Shown piece by piece: positions 59,408-64,000 of a stretch of DNA of 64,000 bases. The stretch spans positions 1,922,001 to 1,986,000 of the forward strand of contig NZ_VFNV01000001.1 of assembly GCF_006715765.1 (NCBI RefSeq). Reading direction: 5' to 3'. The number at the start of each line of letters is the position of its first letter. The first letter of the stretch is position 1. This stretch comes from Rarobacter incanus (GTDB taxonomy: Bacteria; Actinomycetota; Actinomycetes; Actinomycetales; Cellulomonadaceae). The notes below the pieces were generated by a model. The model had not been told where the DNA came from. It did not search any database and saw only the letters and a program-made list of their open reading frames with translations. The translations under genes and the position numbers were made by a program.

Positions 59408-60466
59408 GTGTCGTTACACCATGCGCACCGGTTCAATTCGGACAACTATTCGGGCATCCATCCGCAGGTGGCGGCGGCGATCGCCGACGCCAACGCGGGC
59501 CACGCGGCGGGTTACGGCGATGACCCGTGGACGCGGCACCTGGAGGCCGTCGTCGCGGATCACTTTGGTGCTGCGGCGGCGGCCTTTCCCGTGCTCACCG
59601 GGACCGGCGCGAACGTGGTCGCCCTGGGCGCGATCTTGCCCCGCTGGGGGTCGGTGGTCACTGCGGCATCATCGCACCTGAACGTCGACGAGAACGCGGC
59701 GCCCGAACGGCTGCTCGGCGTGAAATTGCTGACGGTTCCCACCCCCGACGGCAAGTTGCGGCCGGCGGACCTGGATGTTTACGCCGGTGACCGCGGCGAT
59801 CCCCACCGCGCCCAACCGCTCGCGATCTCTATCGCGCAACCCACCGAGCTGGGAACGGCCTACTCGCTCGGCGAACTGCGGGAACTGTGCTCTCGCGCGC
59901 ATGAGCTGGGCATGGCGGTGCACATGGACGGCGCGCGCCTGGCGAATGCGGCCGTAGCGTTGGGTGCGTCGCTGCGCCAGATGACGACGGATGCGGGCGT
60001 CGATGTCTTGTCGCTGGGGGCGACCAAGAACGGCGGGATGGTCGGCGAATGCGTGGTGATCTTGCACGCGGACGCGGGTCGCGGCACCGAATTTGTGCGC
60101 AAGTACACCGGGCAGCTCGCCTCGAAGATGAGGTTCGTCTCTGCCCAACTCGTTGCGCTGTTTGGGACCGAGCTGTGGCGCAGCAATGCAGCGAACGCGA
60201 ACGCACGCGCCGCCCAACTGCGCCGCGGAATCGAGCGGGTGATCGACGCGCACCCGGATGCCGGTATCCGATTGACGCAACGCTCCGATACCAACGCCGT
60301 GTTCGTCGTGCTTCCCGCGCGCATTCGCGAACCGCTGCGCGCCCGATTCGGCTTCTATGACTGGGACGCTCGCGGCGGCGAGGTGCGGTTGATGTGCTCG
60401 TTCGACACCTCGGAACAAATCGTGGACGAGTTCACCGCCGCCCTCGCGGCGGCAGCCGGCGACTGA
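59408..60466 (+). CDS. Threonine aldolase-like PLP enzyme (copy 2)
   Basis: This 352-aa paralogue of the aldolase at 53929 shares HRFNSDNYSGIHPQVAA, PVLTGTGANVVALGAIL, SSHLNVDENAAPERLLG, ISIAQPTELGTAY and the PLP-Lys in SLGATKNGG. The GTG at 59408 is taken because conservation begins there (VSLHHAHRFNSD); a TTG 10 codons earlier is possible. Two such genes in 6.5 kb are unusual: this copy may be the resident chromosomal gene and the other one imported or duplicated. The phytase-like secreted gene follows 146 bp downstream. Confidence 0.84.
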   Translation: MSLHHAHRFNSDNYSGIHPQVAAAIADANAGHAAGYGDDPWTRHLEAVVADHFGAAAAAFPVLTGTGANVVALGAILPRWGSVVTAASSHLNVDENAAPERLLGVKLLTVPTPDGKLRPADLDVYAGDRGDPHRAQPLAISIAQPTELGTAYSLGELRELCSRAHELGMAVHMDGARLANAAVALGASLRQMTTDAGVDVLSLGATKNGGMVGECVVILHADAGRGTEFVRKYTGQLASKMRFVSAQLVALFGTELWRSNAANANARAAQLRRGIERVIDAHPDAGIRLTQRSDTNAVFVVLPARIREPLRARFGFYDWDARGGEVRLMCSFDTSEQIVDEFTAALAAAAGD

Positions 60467-60612
60467 CGGTCCCCGCAGGGTTCGCCAAGGGGTGGGCGGG
60501 AATTAACCATCCATTTGGGTGCGGTTCGCCTGCGCATGTGAGCGTGGCCAACGCCCGGCGACAATGACCGGGTCGCGCTCGCAGGAGCGCGGCACCCCGT
60601 CTCGGAGGTTTC

Positions 60613-63600
60613 ATGCCCTCGCAACAGTCCCCTCGCGCTGCGCGCCTTGCAGCTGCCTCGATCGTCACCGCTGCGCTCGGCCTCTCGGTCGTGACACCGG
60701 CAGCGAATGCGGCGCCCGGCGCCGATGTGCCCGTATTGCCCCAGGCCGTTTCCAGTGCCACCTCACCGGCCGCGGATGCTTTCGTGTGGACGTCGCCGCA
60801 GGCCACCGACGCGTTCCACCGTTTGGCGACCTACCCGGTCTACACGAACCGACCCGCGGGCGAGGATCCCGCAACCGCAACCGTCGCGGAGATTTCTTCG
60901 GTGTCCGCTGATGGCAAGACCCTTGTCTACACGGATGCTCTAGCAAAACGGATCGGGTTTGTGGACCTGACCGATCCGTCGGCACCTGTCGGGCTGGGCG
61001 CCTTGAGCCTGACCTCCCTCGGTGATGCGGAAGACGAACCGACGTCGGTCGCCGTGATTGGTGATTACGTCATGGTCGTCGTCAACACCTCCGAGTCGTA
61101 CGCAAATCCGTCCGGTCGCGTCGACGTGGTGAGCCTCGCCACCCGTCAGAGGGTGAGCAGCATTGAGCTCGGCGGGCAGCCCGATTCCATCGCCGTTACC
61201 CCCGACCACACACGCGCCGTGATCGCGATCGAAAACGAACGCGACGAAGAATTCAAGCCAGCCGGGGGCAAGAAGGGCGACCTGCCGCAGCTGCCCGCCG
61301 GGTACATTCAGGTCATCGACGCGGCCGGCGCGGATCCGGCGCAGTGGACTGCGACGAAGGTTTCCCTCGTGGACGAGCAGGGGGCGCCGATCCCGGCCAT
61401 GCTAGCCGCGGGCCTCGACACGCCGCAGGACCCGGAACCCGAATACGTTTCGATTTCCCCGGACGGCAAGACCGCCGCGGTCACCCTGCAAGAAAACAAT
61501 GGTGTGGTGCTAGTTGACATCGACGCCGCGAGCGTCAAGAGCGCGTTTTCGGTTGGCACCGCAACGGTGACGGGGATCGACACGAAGAAAGATGGGAACA
61601 TCGATCAGACGAGTTCCATCTCGGACATCGCCCGCGAACCCGATGCGGTTGCGTGGATTGATGATTCACACATCGCCACGGCCAACGAAGGCGACTGGAA
61701 AGGTGGCACTCGCGCGTGGTCGGTGTTTGACGTGACCGACGGTTCCGTGACCTGGGACGCGGGCAATAGCCTGGAGCGCTTGGCGGTGCGGACCGGACTG
61801 CACAACGAGGACAGGGCGGCGAAGAAGGGCGTCGAGATCGAGGGCCTGTCGGTGGCGACCCTGGGTGGCAAGCGCTACGCCTTCGTGGGCTCCGAACGAT
61901 CGAACTTTGTCGCCGTCTACAACGTGGACGACGCCAGCAACCCGGTGTTCATCCAGATCCTTGCGGTGACCAACGGTCCTGAAGGAATACTGCCCATACC
62001 GTCGCGGAACCTGCTGGTCGTTTCGTCCGAGGTTGACGACGCTTCCGCGGGTGTGCGCTCCAGCGTCAACGTTTTCGGGTACGGAGCCGCGTTCGCGGGC
62101 GGCGCGGGGGCACCGCAATTCCCGTCGGTGGTTTCCGCGAACGATGCCCAGGGCAATCCGATCGGTTGGACGGCGCTTGGTGCGCTGAGCACCGACCCTG
62201 TCGACGCCGACTACCTGTGGACCGCGGCGGATTCGGCCATGTCCCCGTCCAAGATATTCCACGTCAACGTGGCGGCCGACCCCGCGGTTATTGACGGCGC
62301 CATCGCGGTGACCGAAGCGGGCGAGCCGATCGGCTTGGACATCGAGGGGGTCTTTGCGCGGCCGCAGGGCGGGTTCTGGCTCGGTGTTGAGGGCGCGACC
62401 GGCGACAAGAACCAGATCGTGCGGGTCGACGCGGCCGGCGAGATTCAGGAGCAGATTTCGCTTCCCGAGGGCACTGCCTCGAACATGGGGAAGTGGGGAA
62501 TCGAAGGCGTCACCGCGACCTGGGATCGAACCGGCGAACACGTCTACTTCGTCCTACAGCGTGGTGTGGGCAAGACGGGCTCCGCAACTGCAGCAACAAT
62601 TGGACGGTACGACGTTTCGGACAAGACGTTCCACTGGTTCAGCTACCCGCTTGAGTCGGCCACGACCGCGGGTGACTGGATGGGCGTATCTGAGATTACT
62701 GCGCTGGGCCACTCGCGGTTCGCGATCATCGAACGCGACAAGCTGAACGGCCCGGCCGCCTCCGTGAAGCGCGTATACATCGTCACGCTGCCGACACCCG
62801 GATCGCAAGAGGATGCGCCCGCGGCCGATGCGGTGGAAGATGCGACTGCACTTGAAAAGACGCTGCTGGTAGATGCGCTGCCCATGCTGCGCGCGACGGC
62901 GGGATGGACACAAGAAAAACTTGAAGGGCTGACCGTCGGGTTGGATGGAATTCTGTACGCGGTCACCGATAACGACGGCGTCAAAGACGCGACGGGGGAA
63001 ACCCAGTTGCTGCGCCTCGGTGCCATCGACGGGTTGCTTGCCGCGACGCAGAGCGACGGCTCGGCTGGTTCCGATGGTGGTTCGGACGGTGGTTCCGATG
63101 GTGGTTCGAACGGTGGTTCGGACGGCGCAGGCACCCCGGCGCCCGTGACGTACACCGTTGCCGCTGCGGCCACGGCGGCCACGGTCGGGAAGCGGGCCGT
63201 CGTCACGGTCCAGGTCGGTTCATCCGTGGCGGGAGCAATCAACGGGACTGCGTCCGTGCGGCGCGGCGCCGCCGAATTGGCCAGTGGAAGGTTGGTTGAG
63301 GGGGGCGCGGAACTCGTCCTTCCAAGTAACCTCACTGCGGGAACGCATCGCCTCACGGTGGTCGTCGGGGTGGCGGGGGCCGCGAAATCGGCATCCGTGG
63401 CGCTCTCCGTGCGGGTCGCCAAGGCCGCCGCGAAGGTTCGCGTTACTAAGGTCGCGAAGGTCAAGCGAGGCAAGCGCGCGCGAATCACGGTGTCAGTCGC
63501 GGGCGTCGGTGGGGTCAGGCCGACGGGCAAGGTAACCGTGGCTGTGGGGGGCAAGAAGGTCGGGGCAGCGAAGATGAGTGTTGGCGCGGGTGCGCGAGCT

Positions 63601-63705
63601 GTTGTGGCTGTCACGACCAAAAAGTTGCGGAAGGGCGGAAAAGTGACCGCCGTATACGGGGGTGACCGGAACTATCTGGGAGCAAGCGCGACGAAGAAAA
63701 AGTAG
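60613..63705 (+). CDS. Secreted phytase-like esterase-domain protein with Ig-like C-terminus
   Basis: The 1030-aa protein has a signal peptide (1-~34, ending ANA), then a large beta-propeller-like region (~60-800): WTSPQATDAFHRLATYP, GQPDSIAVTPDHTRAVIAIEN, PEYVSISPDGKTAAVTLQENNG, GVEIEGLSVATLGGKRYAFV and GLDIEGVFARPQGGFWLGVEG. This is the phytase-like/'esterase-like activity of phytase' pattern. A DGGSDGGSDGGS linker (~816-840) leads to two Ig-like modules, the last very basic (KVRVTKVAKVKRGKRARI). Start at ATG 60613 after GGAGG. It shares its C-terminal type with the glycosidases, so it belongs to the same secreted set. Confidence 0.82.
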   Translation: MPSQQSPRAARLAAASIVTAALGLSVVTPAANAAPGADVPVLPQAVSSATSPAADAFVWTSPQATDAFHRLATYPVYTNRPAGEDPATATVAEISSVSADGKTLVYTDALAKRIGFVDLTDPSAPVGLGALSLTSLGDAEDEPTSVAVIGDYVMVVVNTSESYANPSGRVDVVSLATRQRVSSIELGGQPDSIAVTPDHTRAVIAIENERDEEFKPAGGKKGDLPQLPAGYIQVIDAAGADPAQWTATKVSLVDEQGAPIPAMLAAGLDTPQDPEPEYVSISPDGKTAAVTLQENNGVVLVDIDAASVKSAFSVGTATVTGIDTKKDGNIDQTSSISDIAREPDAVAWIDDSHIATANEGDWKGGTRAWSVFDVTDGSVTWDAGNSLERLAVRTGLHNEDRAAKKGVEIEGLSVATLGGKRYAFVGSERSNFVAVYNVDDASNPVFIQILAVTNGPEGILPIPSRNLLVVSSEVDDASAGVRSSVNVFGYGAAFAGGAGAPQFPSVVSANDAQGNPIGWTALGALSTDPVDADYLWTAADSAMSPSKIFHVNVAADPAVIDGAIAVTEAGEPIGLDIEGVFARPQGGFWLGVEGATGDKNQIVRVDAAGEIQEQISLPEGTASNMGKWGIEGVTATWDRTGEHVYFVLQRGVGKTGSATAATIGRYDVSDKTFHWFSYPLESATTAGDWMGVSEITALGHSRFAIIERDKLNGPAASVKRVYIVTLPTPGSQEDAPAADAVEDATALEKTLLVDALPMLRATAGWTQEKLEGLTVGLDGILYAVTDNDGVKDATGETQLLRLGAIDGLLAATQSDGSAGSDGGSDGGSDGGSNGGSDGAGTPAPVTYTVAAAATAATVGKRAVVTVQVGSSVAGAINGTASVRRGAAELASGRLVEGGAELVLPSNLTAGTHRLTVVVGVAGAAKSASVALSVRVAKAAAKVRVTKVAKVKRGKRARITVSVAGVGGVRPTGKVTVAVGGKKVGAAKMSVGAGARAVVAVTTKKLRKGGKVTAVYGGDRNYLGASATKKK

Positions 63706-63720
63706 CGTCACTGCGCACTG

Positions 63721-63798
63721 GGGTCGCTGGGCGCGGTTGTTGCTGGGGGTCGCTGGGCGCGGTTGTTGCTGGGGGTCGCTGGGCGCGGCTGTTGATCA
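63721..63798. repeat. 26-bp tandem repeat, three units
   Basis: Two identical 26-bp units (63721-63746 and 63747-63772; GGGTCGCTGGGCGCGGTTGT then TGCTGG) are followed by a degenerate third (63773-63798). They begin 16 bp after the secreted phytase-like gene. This may be the residue of a REP-like or slippage array. Confidence 0.85.
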
Positions 63799-63878
63799 GG
63801 TCGCGCCCGGCGATCCCCTTTGCGTAAATTGCTCGCGAATGGGCGGGTGATAACTCCGTCATTGGCTTAATTGCGCTT

Positions 63879-63929
63879 GTGGGAATCATGTATTCCACGT
63901 AAGGTCAACCTCGATACGACAACGTTGTC
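63879..63929. promoter_or_regulatory. Two palindromes at the right edge, one LacI-like
   Basis: The first is an inverted repeat GTGGGAAT...ATTCCAC (63879-63898). The second is a perfect 12-bp palindrome GACAACGTTGTC (63918-63929) with a central CG, the LacI-family operator pattern. No gene lies between 63799 and the window end; the sites suggest the control region of an off-window gene, probably sugar-related. Confidence 0.5.
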
Positions 63930-64000
63930 AGTTCGTCTTGGGGACAAGGCCGTCCCCGGGGCTACCGTTCGCAGACCCACCGGTCAGCGATGCCATCGAG

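Noticed and set aside
63662-64000. Short open frames in the right-end non-coding region
   Set aside because: They are repeat-derived or antisense to the phytase-like gene end, with no start signals or similarity.

Overview
The window is high-G+C actinobacterial chromosome. Indicators are the bldC and bS22 pair, menaquinone genes (menA, menE), Ccs-type cytochrome c maturation, an actinobacterial protein O-mannosyltransferase, a DUF348/G5 wall hydrolase, the tRNA-Gln-glmU-prs order, and frequent GTG/TTG starts. No marker allows a genus call. The mix resembles Actinomycetales/Micrococcales-type organisms (inference).

Layout: 1-4.6 kb holds a partial membrane protein, a KtrAB-type K+ uptake pair, an AcuC-like deacetylase, bldC and the 32-residue ribosomal protein bS22. 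4.6-7.6 kb holds a HAD phosphatase, a thioredoxin-fold protein, YceI and a histidine phosphatase. 7.6-11.6 kb is a tightly overlapping cytochrome c maturation operon (TlpA-CcdA-ResB-CcsB). 11.6-13.4 kb is an ABC exporter. 13.4-17 kb is a zinc-starvation module: a COG0523 protein without a P-loop, divergent from five cysteine-free ribosomal paralogues (bL28, bL33, uS14, bL36, bL32) and a YibE/F membrane protein. A Fur/Zur-like palindrome covers both divergent promoters. 17-20 kb holds REP-like repeats, a DUF4229 protein, menA and menE. 20-35.4 kb is mostly housekeeping: DUF3048 lipoprotein, flavin reductase, Pmt, rsmI-metG-tatD-wall hydrolase-rsmA-ispE, a TetR-MarR pair, tRNA-Gln, glmU-prs and a TagF-like transferase.

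35.7-53.7 kb is the accessory core: four very large secreted proteins (1258-1958 aa) in a row. Two are paralogous putative six-hairpin glycosidases, one is a different six-hairpin-like protein with two discoidin domains, and one is a clear GH92 alpha-mannosidase. All end in related Lys/Arg-rich Ig-like modules, as does a fifth secreted protein at 60.6-63.7 kb. They look like one extracellular glycan-degrading set, plausibly for alpha-mannan or N-glycans, and two of the genes overlap in ATGA.

53.9-60.5 kb contains two threonine-aldolase-like paralogues flanking a scar. The scar is the last ~125 codons of a phosphoketolase cut by a decayed 1.34-kb IS3-family element. Next to it is a four-domain CoA-disulfide reductase/rhodanese/TusA/DsrE fusion behind a CsoR/CstR-like operator. 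The right edge ends in non-coding sequence with a LacI-type palindrome, probably the control region of a gene just outside the window.
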